A stretch of 64,000 bases of DNA, from the NCBI RefSeq assembly GCF_030068545.1, contig NZ_JASJOR010000014.1, positions 172,810-236,809 of the forward strand, read 5' to 3'. Source of the DNA: Xanthocytophaga flava (lineage in GTDB: Bacteria; Bacteroidota; Bacteroidia; Cytophagales; 172606-1). How positions within the stretch are numbered: position 1 is the first letter of the stretch; each line of letters starts with the position of its first letter. The translations under genes were made by a program, and so were the position numbers. Below, in pieces: positions 26,594-35,093 of the stretch. The notes under the pieces were generated by a model that saw only the letters and a program-made list of their open reading frames with translations, was not told the origin of the DNA and ran no database searches.

Positions 26594-27262
26594 TTAAACA
26601 GAGGAGAGATCTACCAATCGTTTAACGCTAGTAGCCTGAAAGAGTTTGCCATACCGGGTGACATATCCCAGTTCATTTAAGCGGGCTGCGATCTGCCGGA
26701 GAGATAACGATTCCTTTTTTAAAAGCAAGGCCATTGCTTTGGCCTTGATATTCCGTTTATTCTGCTGTGCATTTTTACGAATTATTTCTACTGCTTTTAA
26801 TCTGGCTTGATCATTCAGGTTAGCAGGAGTACCTAATTTGAAGCCTTTCTCCTTTTTACTCTGGAGTGCTGCCCTGGTTCTTTCTGAGATCATCTTCCGT
26901 TCTTTTTCGGCCAGAGCGGCAAACAGATGAACGGTGAAGTGATCCGCCTCCGGAAGATCACACGCCTTGAAATGTACTCTGGATTCGAGCAGCGAAGAAA
27001 TAAAATAGACATTGCGTGAAAGCCTATCCAATTTGGCAATGACTAGCAGAGCGTCTTTGCTTTTGGCGTACACGATGGCCTTCAACAGTTCAGGCCGGTT
27101 GTTATTCTTACCACTTTCAATATCAGTATACTCGGCCAGGATCTGGCCACCCTCACAGAATTTCTCCACCGTTCTTTTCTGAGCTTCCAGGCCAAGACCA
27201 CTTTGTCCCTGCTTTTGGGTCGAGACCCGGTAATAGGCAACATAGGTTTTAGAAAACAACAT
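26594..27262 (-). CDS. Serine recombinase (resolvase/invertase family), copy A
   Basis: 222 residues. The N-terminal catalytic domain has YYRVSTQKQ with the nucleophile Ser14, the LVIAKLDRLSRN motif carrying the catalytic arginines, and AALAEKERKMISERTRAAL in helix E. The C-terminal HTH (about 165-222) includes LSLRQIAARLNELGYVT. This is the short Pin/Tn3-resolvase size class. A fragment of a close relative lies at 29606-29690, and copy B is at 44874. It probably served inversion or resolution in one of the island's elements. Confidence 0.92.
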   Translation of the reverse strand: MLFSKTYVAYYRVSTQKQGQSGLGLEAQKRTVEKFCEGGQILAEYTDIESGKNNNRPELLKAIVYAKSKDALLVIAKLDRLSRNVYFISSLLESRVHFKACDLPEADHFTVHLFAALAEKERKMISERTRAALQSKKEKGFKLGTPANLNDQARLKAVEIIRKNAQQNKRNIKAKAMALLLKKESLSLRQIAARLNELGYVTRYGKLFQATSVKRLVDLSSV

Positions 27263-27570
27263 AGCTTTTATCTTTTTCCCTACGGTTTGGTTTGACTGTT
27301 TAGTATTAGCAAGTGAGTTGAAAAATATTGTTGAGAGATATTTTGGTCAACTATGACATACTGGCAGGCAAAAGTAGGTAAAATGGGGGTGTGTTACAAA
27401 TCTTAAAGGAGCGTTTGTGGTTTGTAACAGTAGCGAAGTTTCTACTGATTCAAGGAAATTATTAAGCTATAGCATACAAATGGGTTGAAAATTTTAAGGT
27501 AGTAGTCATGTAAAAGTATTTTTGATTTATAGGTTGTCTGAAAAATTGGGAGCCTTACAAAATAACAAGC
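27263..27570. other. Intergenic region, no gene seen
   Basis: 308 bp upstream of recombinase copy A. A short recombination or operator site would be expected here, but I could not pick out a clear dyad. Confidence 0.4.
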
Positions 27571-27810
27571 TTAACTTCTTGTCCATCTAAAGGTAGCAGG
27601 TTCACTATACCGTTTACATTGAATAAACCAAGGACGTTCTTGTCGGCCTTCCCACTCGATAGCAACTATGTCTACTCCTTGGTCGAATCCGTTTCTATCA
27701 AAATAACTAAGTTCTGCCCGATTGTTGGATCGTGGTATAATGTTTAGACAAGATCCTCTAACCTCAAAGGATTCAAATCTGTAAAATGCAATTGTTTTAT
27801 AGTAAAAGTT
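27571..27810 (-). pseudogene. Fragment of a PD-(D/E)xK-type endonuclease-like gene
   Basis: A minus-strand frame of about 80 codons ends at TAA 27571-27573 and has no start codon. It reads AFYRFESFEVRGS...NNRAELSYFDRNGFDQGVDIVAIEWE..ERPWFIQCKRYS. The G-V-D-I-V-A strand followed by F-I-Q-C-K is the D...QxK pattern of Mrr-like restriction nucleases. Both ends seem cut off, so this is a relic. The family call rests on two motifs only. Confidence 0.4.
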
Positions 27811-27831
27811 AGTTTAGTCGTATCTGCTTTG

Positions 27832-27891
27832 AAAAAGTTTGTTATTTGCAAACGTTTTAACGCTAAAATGTTTGCAAATAACAAACTTTTT
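27832..27891. repeat. 60-nt near-perfect palindrome
   Basis: The 22 bases at 27832-27853 are the exact reverse complement of 27870-27891. The stem continues inward through one G-T and five more pairs to the loop ACGC (27860-27863), giving 28 pairs. It lies 60 bp before the HTH-like gene at 27952. It may be an operator for that protein, a bidirectional terminator or an element end. Confidence 0.85.
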
Positions 27892-27951
27892 ATTACCTTC
27901 ATAGTGTCAAACTAATGCGCGGGCGACGCAATAAATACTGCCGAACGTCCT

Positions 27952-29139
27952 ATGTCAAGTTCTAACTACTTCTCTCATATTTGGACGATTTCACAGGAGT
28001 ATGGTGGCTTTACTGTAAGTCTGGATAAGCTTGAACCGGTCAGGGCCGGATGGGCAATCGGCCACAGCGAAACACAAAACCGCTTCGGAGAAAGTGGGCT
28101 TATGTTTGTGATCGAACACAGCTTAAGAACAACTCGAATCGTTGGGGGGTGGTATAACGACAAAGATGGTAATTACTATTTCGATATGGTAATTATCGAG
28201 TTTGACGAAGCGGTGGCGATTGAGTTGATGAAACAACACCGCCAACTGGCTATCTATCAGATAGATACTGGTAGAGTCATTGAAAATAGGGGGGGTGACC
28301 CCTTTTATTTTCAATGGTATAAATTACAACACTATCAATGGTTTTTCTCTAAACAAAGAAATGCGATGGAAGCAATTAAAAACTTAAAAAGGCTCAATTT
28401 GTCCAATGAAGAAAATGAACGGCTGGAGAATCTGGCCACAATGCAAAAAAGGTATTCCAATATCACCTTTGAAGTGTTGGATAAGGATACTCCAACCATC
28501 AAGGTAAAACAGGGGAAAACATTTCAGAAAGTATATTTCGATCAGAAACGTTTAATTGAAATAGCAAAGGAAACATTCGAGCCGTTTGTCGACAAAATAC
28601 ACGTGCATGCCACTGAATATGTCGAATCTCCGATTGAAGTAGTCAAACCTGAGTGGATTGGCAAGGAAATGAATCAGCTAAAAATCAAACTTAAAGATAT
28701 GGTTCCAGAGCTTGGAGTGGAGAAGGCTGAACTATCGGCAATGATCAATGGGCACCGTCCTATTTCTCAGCGGTCTAAAGCAATGTTCTACTACTACTTT
28801 GTAAGTAAAGCTCACGAGCATGCCATTATTGTTGAAAAATATAATAACTCTTATAGGTTAAAACAGTTACGATCAATTATTCAATCCCATATAGATACTC
28901 CCTTGTCACTTATTTATGAAAAAGAGGTATTCAAGAAGAATGATAATCCACTGTTAGATAAAATAAGACATATTCTGGAAGATGTCTTTAGACAGATATT
29001 CCAAGAGATGAAATACTTGATTTCTTGGGAGGATCTCACTGAAAGTGAAATGGAAAAGATTAAGCCTCATTTGCAATTGAAAACCGAGAAATCAGAAAGG
29101 GAGAAAAAGGAAAGGGAATCTGAAAAAGTCAGTGACTAA
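27952..29139 (+). CDS. Chimeric hypothetical protein with XRE-like helix-turn-helix
   Basis: 395 residues that look like two modules. The first 115 (GFTVSLDKLEPVRAGWAIG, IVGGWYNDKDGNYYFDMVI, QLAIYQIDTGRVIE) resemble a stand-alone Bacteroidota hypothetical family of unknown function. From about 118 on, a helical protein carries a likely XRE-type DNA-binding region (about 245-275: DMVPELGVEKAELSAMINGH) and ends in a Lys/Glu-rich tail. The join falls at ENRGGDPFYFQW, next to a G/C run (GGGGGGTGACCCC) where a frameshift or recombination could have fused two genes. The palindrome at 27832 just upstream could be its binding site. Function unknown. Confidence 0.6.
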   Translation: MSSSNYFSHIWTISQEYGGFTVSLDKLEPVRAGWAIGHSETQNRFGESGLMFVIEHSLRTTRIVGGWYNDKDGNYYFDMVIIEFDEAVAIELMKQHRQLAIYQIDTGRVIENRGGDPFYFQWYKLQHYQWFFSKQRNAMEAIKNLKRLNLSNEENERLENLATMQKRYSNITFEVLDKDTPTIKVKQGKTFQKVYFDQKRLIEIAKETFEPFVDKIHVHATEYVESPIEVVKPEWIGKEMNQLKIKLKDMVPELGVEKAELSAMINGHRPISQRSKAMFYYYFVSKAHEHAIIVEKYNNSYRLKQLRSIIQSHIDTPLSLIYEKEVFKKNDNPLLDKIRHILEDVFRQIFQEMKYLISWEDLTESEMEKIKPHLQLKTEKSEREKKERESEKVSD

Positions 29140-29311
29140 TAAAAAGCCCGGTTCGTTGAATTGTAGTAGTCAGAATTTAATCGGACAGAGAGCAAAGAAT
29201 ATCCTGTCAACTGAGTTCTGTGACAGTATCTGTGTGTCCCATAACAAGGGTTGACAAAACAGAGAAAGCTTATTTTTTCAGACCCTCCGATTTTTAGGAC
29301 CACCTCAGGAT

Positions 29312-29370
29312 TAGGAGTGTAAAAAGAACTGTGTCAGTTTCGGGAGTGTAAAATCAACTGTGTCAGTTTA
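29312..29370. repeat. 29-bp imperfect direct repeat resembling IS256-type ends
   Basis: AGGAGTGTAAAAAGAACTGT (29313 on) and GGGAGTGTAAAATCAACTGT (29342 on), each followed by GTCAGTTT, form a head-to-tail pair. GTGTAAAATCAACTGTGTC-like sequence is typical of IS256-family termini. No IS256 transposase is present, so this may be an insertion scar. Confidence 0.45.
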
Positions 29371-29393
29371 TTGTTTTTGTTACTACTACTAAG

Positions 29394-29440
29394 TTGTTGG
29401 CATGTGGAAAACTCATTTCGAGTTTTCCACATGCCAACAG
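29394..29440. repeat. 19-20-bp perfect inverted repeat (hairpin 1 of 2)
   Basis: GTTGGCATGTGGAAAACTC (29396-29414) pairs exactly with 29420-29438 around ATTTC. One more T-A and a G-T pair extend it outward. There is no T-run on either side. Confidence 0.85.
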
Positions 29441-29477
29441 CTAACTATTTCAACAACTAATCGTTTGTGTTAACTGC

Positions 29478-29521
29478 GCTCCAAGTGTGGTTTGAAGAAA
29501 GACTCAAACCACACTTGGAGC
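29478..29521. repeat. 18-bp perfect inverted repeat (hairpin 2 of 2)
   Basis: GCTCCAAGTGTGGTTTGA (29478-29495) pairs exactly with 29504-29521 around an 8-nt loop. It lies 40 bp after hairpin 1. The two stems differ in sequence. Confidence 0.85.
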
Positions 29522-29605
29522 TGTGTCAAACTCCAATTATGAAGTCCTGGGTTTTAAAGTTAAGCTAGTTAAATTATACCCATTAATTTAAGGTTTCTTA
29601 AACAC

Positions 29606-29690
29606 TAGTAGCGAAGAAATAAAATATACATTGCGTGAAAGACGGTCAAGTTTGGCGATGACAAGCAGGGCATCTTTGCTTTTAGCACCA
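29606..29690 (-). pseudogene. Serine recombinase fragment, related to copy A
   Basis: The minus strand reads AKSKDALLVIAKLDRLSRNVYFISSLL, nearly identical to residues 66-92 of recombinase A (26594-27262). Nothing else of the gene remains. Confidence 0.85.
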
Positions 29691-29745
29691 CCTTAGTTCT
29701 ATCAACCCTAGTTATGGGACACATATACATATACAAGGACATATT

Positions 29746-30669
29746 TTAATATGAACGATCTTTTGTCTTATTTCTTTGTATTAGATGGTTGTGCTCCGGA
29801 GCATTTCTCTTCTCGATTTCTTTTTTCATTTCCTCATTAAATACATTAACACCAATAGATCCAAATTTTTTTTCTATATGTTTTTTTGTGTAGGTCATTA
29901 TTTCTTCGTTTGATTTATCAGAAAAATCATTTTGTTTATCACTTTCTTTTGATTCGTTATTATGTTTTTTTAATAATTTGATATTTGATTCTCTAATAGC
30001 TGTAGATAGGTCTTTTTCTTTCACTACAGACTTCTTTATATCTTTTTTATACTCACTTATCAATTGATCAAGTTCAAGGCTTTTTTCAGGAGAGTTCTTT
30101 TTATTTTTTGATAGCTTATCAATGTCCTCTTTATATTTATTAACATGAGCCTCCCCCAAAGCTTCAATACCGGGAGTCAAGTCAGTAAGTCGCTTTGTTA
30201 GGTCGATCGCTTGCTTATTATCTGTCGGAGGTATTAAAACAGCTTTCATTATTCCTGCATACACGACCGCTTGGTTTACACCTTCTAGTATGTTTTTAGT
30301 TGCATCTATTTTTTTTGCAAATCCTAACTTGTTATGTGCTTCAAATGTTCCAACTGAGGCATTCTTGTTAACATTTTTTTTGTATTGATCTAGTATACGT
30401 CTTAAGCTACCAGGAACCTTCTTTTCTTCTACAGCTCTGTCTTTATTTGTTTTTTTAATTTCAAAACTTAGTTTGTTTTCTCTTTCTTTTAGTGTATCCA
30501 GTATTTTTTTATTTCTATTACTGACTCCTTCAGCAGAATTTGATTCTTTCTGAATCTGTAGCGATTTTGACTTGATTTTCTTAATTTCCTCTTCGATCTT
30601 CTTTTCTCGCATCTTTAATGATGCGATTCTTAGCATGAGTCTTTCTTGGCTCTTATCTAACCTATTCAT
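29746..30669 (-). CDS. Coiled-coil protein coupled to the VirD4-like ATPase
   Basis: 307 residues, strongly charged. Long heptad-like stretches cover about 1-90 (MLRIASLKMREKKIEEEIKK, KERENKLSFEIKK), 165-215 and 225-260. A short hydrophobic part near 130-150 (NILEGVNQAVVYAGIMKAVL) could pack against a partner. Its start overlaps the stop of the coupling protein (ATGA), so the two are co-translated. I do not recognise the family. By context it could be a mobilisation accessory or a substrate of the coupling protein. No relaxase motif was seen. Confidence 0.65.
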   Translation of the reverse strand: MNRLDKSQERLMLRIASLKMREKKIEEEIKKIKSKSLQIQKESNSAEGVSNRNKKILDTLKERENKLSFEIKKTNKDRAVEEKKVPGSLRRILDQYKKNVNKNASVGTFEAHNKLGFAKKIDATKNILEGVNQAVVYAGIMKAVLIPPTDNKQAIDLTKRLTDLTPGIEALGEAHVNKYKEDIDKLSKNKKNSPEKSLELDQLISEYKKDIKKSVVKEKDLSTAIRESNIKLLKKHNNESKESDKQNDFSDKSNEEIMTYTKKHIEKKFGSIGVNVFNEEMKKEIEKRNAPEHNHLIQRNKTKDRSY

Positions 30670-32672
30670 AAGTCTTTATATTTAGGAGGTAAAACAAATG
30701 GATAATTAATATTTGCTTTGATGTATTCATCATTGAAGTAGCTTATTCGTTTTGCACGAATGGGAAAGGAATGCTCATGTATCAAAATTTGATGGGTAAA
30801 GCGACGAATTTCATCTGGGTGCATTAGAGCACGAGCTGAGGACGAAAAGTTTTTCGATCTATTGCCCAGAAAGCCCTTTTCAATTTCGGTCTCAGTAGCA
30901 TTTATACTTTCCATTATGATAGTAGTTTGTCCTAATTGCTCAGAAAGATATTTTGCCGTTTCTAAATCTGTAATACCAAAATATTGTTGTACTTTACTGT
31001 TAGCGATAAATGTTTGCCATTTTTCTCCGTAAATGGATTTAAGTTGCGGGATATCTTGAAAAACCATCCAAAGATTAACGCCATATCCTCGCATGAGGCT
31101 TATTGCTCTTGCAATACTGGGCATATTACCAAGTTGGGCTATCTCATCAAGAAGAAATAAAATCCTTTTTTGGGAGGATGTACCATAAGTAACTGCCTGA
31201 AAAAGTGTATCTAACCATAATCGCATCAAACGTGAGTATGCATCCAGCTTATCTACTGGCATTACTAAAAAAATAGTTATTTTCTTGTTTTTTAGATTAC
31301 TGAGATCACAATCAGTTCTAGATAATGAAGCTCCTGCGTAGGGAGAGGTTATAAAACTTGTATGCCGTTGAAAGGTAGAGAGTACACTATTCCTTTCTTG
31401 TTTTCCTATAAGAAGAAATTCTGCTGGGATATCTTTCAGGTATTGATAGAATTGTAGAGAAGTATCTTTACATTCTACAATTACTGACTGGAGTATGTCC
31501 TTATATTCAAATATTTCCAGAATTAAGTTTCTTACTTCTACTAGATTTTTTGGTGTGTCTTCATACATCTCACAAAATACAAGTAGTAGAATTCCACAGC
31601 GAAATAAAGAAACGGCCTTCTCGTCAAAATGAGGATCGCGTTCCTGTCCAGTACGTATTACAATAGCATTGGCTAACACAGAAGCCTCATCAAAAATGGC
31701 ATCATACTTTTTTGTTTCATACATTTTAAGAATGATGTTCATCGGGTTTATGCCTTTCATATAGTGTCCATCTTTTTGGACTTTAGGTAATAAACCTTGA
31801 TAATATTCTAGTGCTTTCGTTAATTCTTCTACATTTTGTGTATCATTAATTATAGCCTCTTGTAATTTTATGATTTTAGCATTAACCTGATGTGATACCT
31901 CAAAGAAAGGATCAATTAAATACACCTCCTGCCCCAATTGAGTACGAGCGAACACCGTTTTGAGGAAGTTTTCTGCCTTTATATCAAGAACTACTATCGA
32001 ACTTTTATTAAACAAAAGATTAGGAATAATAACACCTATACCTTTACCAGATCCTGTCTTGGCAAACGTAATTCCATTATACTCTCCACTTATTCGGATA
32101 AAAGAGTCACTTCTATTTGAACTTTTATTTAATATTTTTCCTAGCAAGAAGCTTCCAGAATCATCATTAGATATTAATTCCAGTTTCTTAAGAGATAAGA
32201 AATCTTCTACAAATTTAGCTGTGCCTAGATTTGAGATTAAGCCTAAATTTATATGATCGCCTCGTAAAACCTTATATAATCCTAAAAGTGACATCCATAT
32301 AATTAGAGTTATTAAAATTAAGCCGTTGCTATTTTTCAAAAAGACACCTAATGCTAGTAGAAAGATAATTAAAGCTGAAACTGCATTTATCCATTCAGAA
32401 TTAAGAAAGCGAAGAGGGGTGGATGTTAAAAAGAAATACCAACTTAATGTGACTGCAATGATGATAATTAAGTTAAAAGCTGAGTTGCTGCTTATGTCAA
32501 AGGTGAGATAATCGATAAACAAATCATATAAAGTAGAATCACTACCGAAACTGCTCTGCTTTAATACGATCAAAAAAGAAGTGAAGATTCCTAACAAAAT
32601 AGGAAATCCTGTTTTATGGAGCATACTGCTCAACGGAGATGCTATTTTCTTTACAATACTATCAGCGATCAT
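30666..32672 (-). CDS. VirD4/TraG-like type IV coupling ATPase
   Basis: 668 residues. Four membrane segments lie in the first 135 residues. Walker A is AKTGSGKG (Lys210), followed by SSIVVLDIKAENF. Walker B is ILFLLDEIAQLG (Asp509-Glu510), and VFQDIPQLKSIYG follows. These are the signatures of VirD4/TraD/TraG proteins, which bring DNA or protein substrates to a secretion channel. No relaxase or channel genes are in the window. The gene lies between a vWA-like membrane protein (87 bp upstream) and a coiled-coil gene that overlaps it. Confidence 0.92.
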   Translation of the reverse strand: MIADSIVKKIASPLSSMLHKTGFPILLGIFTSFLIVLKQSSFGSDSTLYDLFIDYLTFDISSNSAFNLIIIIAVTLSWYFFLTSTPLRFLNSEWINAVSALIIFLLALGVFLKNSNGLILITLIIWMSLLGLYKVLRGDHINLGLISNLGTAKFVEDFLSLKKLELISNDDSGSFLLGKILNKSSNRSDSFIRISGEYNGITFAKTGSGKGIGVIIPNLLFNKSSIVVLDIKAENFLKTVFARTQLGQEVYLIDPFFEVSHQVNAKIIKLQEAIINDTQNVEELTKALEYYQGLLPKVQKDGHYMKGINPMNIILKMYETKKYDAIFDEASVLANAIVIRTGQERDPHFDEKAVSLFRCGILLLVFCEMYEDTPKNLVEVRNLILEIFEYKDILQSVIVECKDTSLQFYQYLKDIPAEFLLIGKQERNSVLSTFQRHTSFITSPYAGASLSRTDCDLSNLKNKKITIFLVMPVDKLDAYSRLMRLWLDTLFQAVTYGTSSQKRILFLLDEIAQLGNMPSIARAISLMRGYGVNLWMVFQDIPQLKSIYGEKWQTFIANSKVQQYFGITDLETAKYLSEQLGQTTIIMESINATETEIEKGFLGNRSKNFSSSARALMHPDEIRRFTHQILIHEHSFPIRAKRISYFNDEYIKANINYPFVLPPKYKDL

Positions 32673-32758
32673 ATGATTGTCATTTTATATGGCTAAATTT
32701 TCTAATAACATACAGAGGTAGTACGCTAAAAGTCAGAGTACTACCTCTGTATGTGGAC

Positions 32759-34705
32759 TTATTGTCTGATGATTTCACCAATGTCATTGACATCGTCTAA
32801 TGAACCGTACCTGATGAGTTTACCCTGAGTATTTTTAAAATACTCAGTCCAAAAAAACATGATGTTGTCAACGCCTTCATCTGTACTGGGGCCATGTGGA
32901 ACTACTCCTTTGCCAATACAAACGACATTAACTTCTGGCAGAGCCGATATTTTATTGCTAGCACGTAGAATATTCAAATAGTTCTCTGTTTCTATCCGTG
33001 TAGGACCAAGTGGCCTTTCAAAATTTAAGCCTTCTTGTGAACTATGCACCATATCCGAAAAGATGAATAGCCAATAACTAGTGCTTGTCTTTTTTTGTGA
33101 TGACGTAAATAAATTAAGGAACCCAGAATTACTATTATCTTTTTTATGGGTTTGGTTATGTGTGAAATCTTGTTCCAAATTCGAAATGGCACCTAAAATG
33201 TTGGAGTATTTGAAATAGGGCTTTCTACTTATTGCAATCGAATCAAGTTCTAGCTCTAAAATGGGCCAGATCTTATCAATAAATGGTTTAAACCTTTTTT
33301 GTATAACATCGCTCTCCTTTTCATATTCACCGCGACGCTTAAATGGAGGCCTCAATGTATCAGGTAAACTCTTAAGCAAATCTTTAAGCGCAATGCTATT
33401 TGTTTGGCCATTTGCAAAATTAATTTCAAACATTCGAACGGGTTTAGTATATGATGCATCATCAATTGAATAGGCCACGATATTATCGTCATATTCTAAG
33501 TTAATAACTATCTCTTTCACACCTTTTTTATACGAATTCCACCTCTCGCTTGTTGTAGTACCAGAAACATCAAGTAAGATTCGAATTTCTTTATTTTCAT
33601 TCTTTAATTTGCTTTCTATAAAATCACAACTTGTTAGCCCTGCTGCTGTGAGAACAATCAAACTATTAGTGAAAAAAGCAGAAGAAGTTTTGCCATTAAT
33701 ACTTGCTGTTTTCAATTCCATATCCGAAAACAAATAATCGGGAGGGACGGTAGGCTTTTGATACCAAATTGCTTCTGTATCATCTACTATTTCATTAAAT
33801 TGTGCAATCAAGTAATCACGTAGTTGGGCGAAGTCTTCAGGATTCTGCCTCTTTTCAGATTTATATTTAAGAAGAGCTCTGACATAAGTTATCAAGGGCA
33901 TATATGTAGTTGCTGCTTGATCAGAGAGTTTAATTATTAATTCCCGCTTATCTGTTCTACCAGTGTTATGCTGAGCAACAAGTTTCTCATATTGCCGCTT
34001 TTTCTTGTAAGCCTTATACAATATATAACTTTGATAGGCTGCGTAACCCAGATATCCGGAGAAACAGGAGGTGATAGTTGCTGCTAGTACAAAAATGGAA
34101 ATCGAATCAATGGCGATTTGTCCAGTTATGTTTATACTTCTTGTATAATTAAGAAACACATTCAGTATCTGTCCTAATACAGCGATAGTATATACAGCTA
34201 TCTTTATCTTATCTGAGACATAAAGCTGCTTGAAGGGAATTTTGAGTTTAAGCGTATTTTTTTCTAGAGCTGCTTGACCCTGATAATGAAAAACACATCC
34301 AACTGATAAAACAATAACAATAGTTGTCAATATACCTGTCACTAGAAGCAGCAATAGACCATTAAGGGAAAGTGAGTCTAATGTTGTGCCTTTGTTCATC
34401 ACATAATTCCAACCTGTACTAACGAAGAACCCTTCAAGCAAAATTAATATCAAGGAAAACAAGAAGTTTCTGGTTGCTGCCTTCCTTTCGCTAAGAGCTT
34501 GTATCTCGGTAATTTGAACAAAAGCATGATCTTCAAGTAGCAGAATATCAGATATTCGAACAGTCATGGGTTTACTTTTTTTATCATAACTTTTTTTTGC
34601 CCAACCCCAAGATTTCGATTTGATCGCGTCTATCAAATCATCAATGGCCCATTTGCTGATAATCGCTCTGTACCAATAAACAAACATTAAGATGATTATT
34701 TTCAT
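32759..34705 (-). CDS. Membrane protein with von Willebrand factor A-like domain
   Basis: 648 residues. Membrane segments near 81-101, 113-139, 168-186 and 199-228 are followed by a long soluble part. The soluble part starts a Rossmann-like strand IRILLDVSGTTTSERW at about 375-390, with Asp379-x-Ser381-x-Thr383 as a MIDAS metal site. A later strand, TSYWLFIFSDMVHS (about 555), fits strand 4 of a vWA fold. The first 50 residues are basic and may face the cytoplasm. vWA proteins usually bind partners through the metal. It is the first gene of the three-gene unit ending at 29746. Confidence 0.65.
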   Translation of the reverse strand: MKIIILMFVYWYRAIISKWAIDDLIDAIKSKSWGWAKKSYDKKSKPMTVRISDILLLEDHAFVQITEIQALSERKAATRNFLFSLILILLEGFFVSTGWNYVMNKGTTLDSLSLNGLLLLLVTGILTTIVIVLSVGCVFHYQGQAALEKNTLKLKIPFKQLYVSDKIKIAVYTIAVLGQILNVFLNYTRSINITGQIAIDSISIFVLAATITSCFSGYLGYAAYQSYILYKAYKKKRQYEKLVAQHNTGRTDKRELIIKLSDQAATTYMPLITYVRALLKYKSEKRQNPEDFAQLRDYLIAQFNEIVDDTEAIWYQKPTVPPDYLFSDMELKTASINGKTSSAFFTNSLIVLTAAGLTSCDFIESKLKNENKEIRILLDVSGTTTSERWNSYKKGVKEIVINLEYDDNIVAYSIDDASYTKPVRMFEINFANGQTNSIALKDLLKSLPDTLRPPFKRRGEYEKESDVIQKRFKPFIDKIWPILELELDSIAISRKPYFKYSNILGAISNLEQDFTHNQTHKKDNSNSGFLNLFTSSQKKTSTSYWLFIFSDMVHSSQEGLNFERPLGPTRIETENYLNILRASNKISALPEVNVVCIGKGVVPHGPSTDEGVDNIMFFWTEYFKNTQGKLIRYGSLDDVNDIGEIIRQ

Positions 34706-35093
34706 GATTTCACTAGGTTAGTGTGATAGGAAGAGACTAGTGGTGTGTTTCTTCCGACGCCAGGGAACACTAGTCAGAAAAGCGTCCATTGTAACAATCT
34801 GTCATGATAGAAAGCCGAATAGATGTTTATGTTAAAATTTTTCAGGCGGGTGTGGATTTGAATTATGATAGGCTAAACCATAAGTCGATACCTAAACATA
34901 TATACGTCTGAGAAATAATTAAAAAATAACACTAAAACACTAAAACACTAAAACTATTTGGTGTTTTAGTGTTATTTCTGTATCTAGCAGGAAAGACGCC
35001 TTTTATTTGGTGAAATAGGGATTTTAAAGAAAATAATTTCACTAAATCTATAAAACACTAAATGGTGGGTTTATATGTATAACTTTTAAAGAT
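34706..35093. promoter_or_regulatory. Divergent control region with iteron-like repeats and hairpin
   Basis: 388 bp between the divergent vWA gene and the unknown gene at 35094. Three head-to-tail copies of ACACTAAA lie at 34929-34952 and another at 35055-35062. The inverted form GTGTTTTAGTGTTATTT (34961-34977) pairs over 17 bp with 34924-34940. Repeats of this type suggest protein binding, either autoregulation or a plasmid-like origin. Confidence 0.6.
34924..34977. repeat. 17-bp inverted repeat overlapping 8-bp iterons
   Basis: AAATAACACTAAAACAC (34924-34940) is the exact complement of 34961-34977, with a 20-nt loop that contains the further ACACTAAA copies. Confidence 0.85.

Noticed and set aside
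28285..28305. G/C run as a phase-variable switch in the chimeric gene
   Set aside because: The frame is open through it and the run (GGGGGG) is short. It is mentioned as a possible junction only.
34706..35093. Definite plasmid origin of replication
   Set aside because: Iteron-like repeats are present, but the adjacent protein has no recognisable Rep domain and no DnaA box or AT-rich opening site could be fixed, so it is listed only as a control region.
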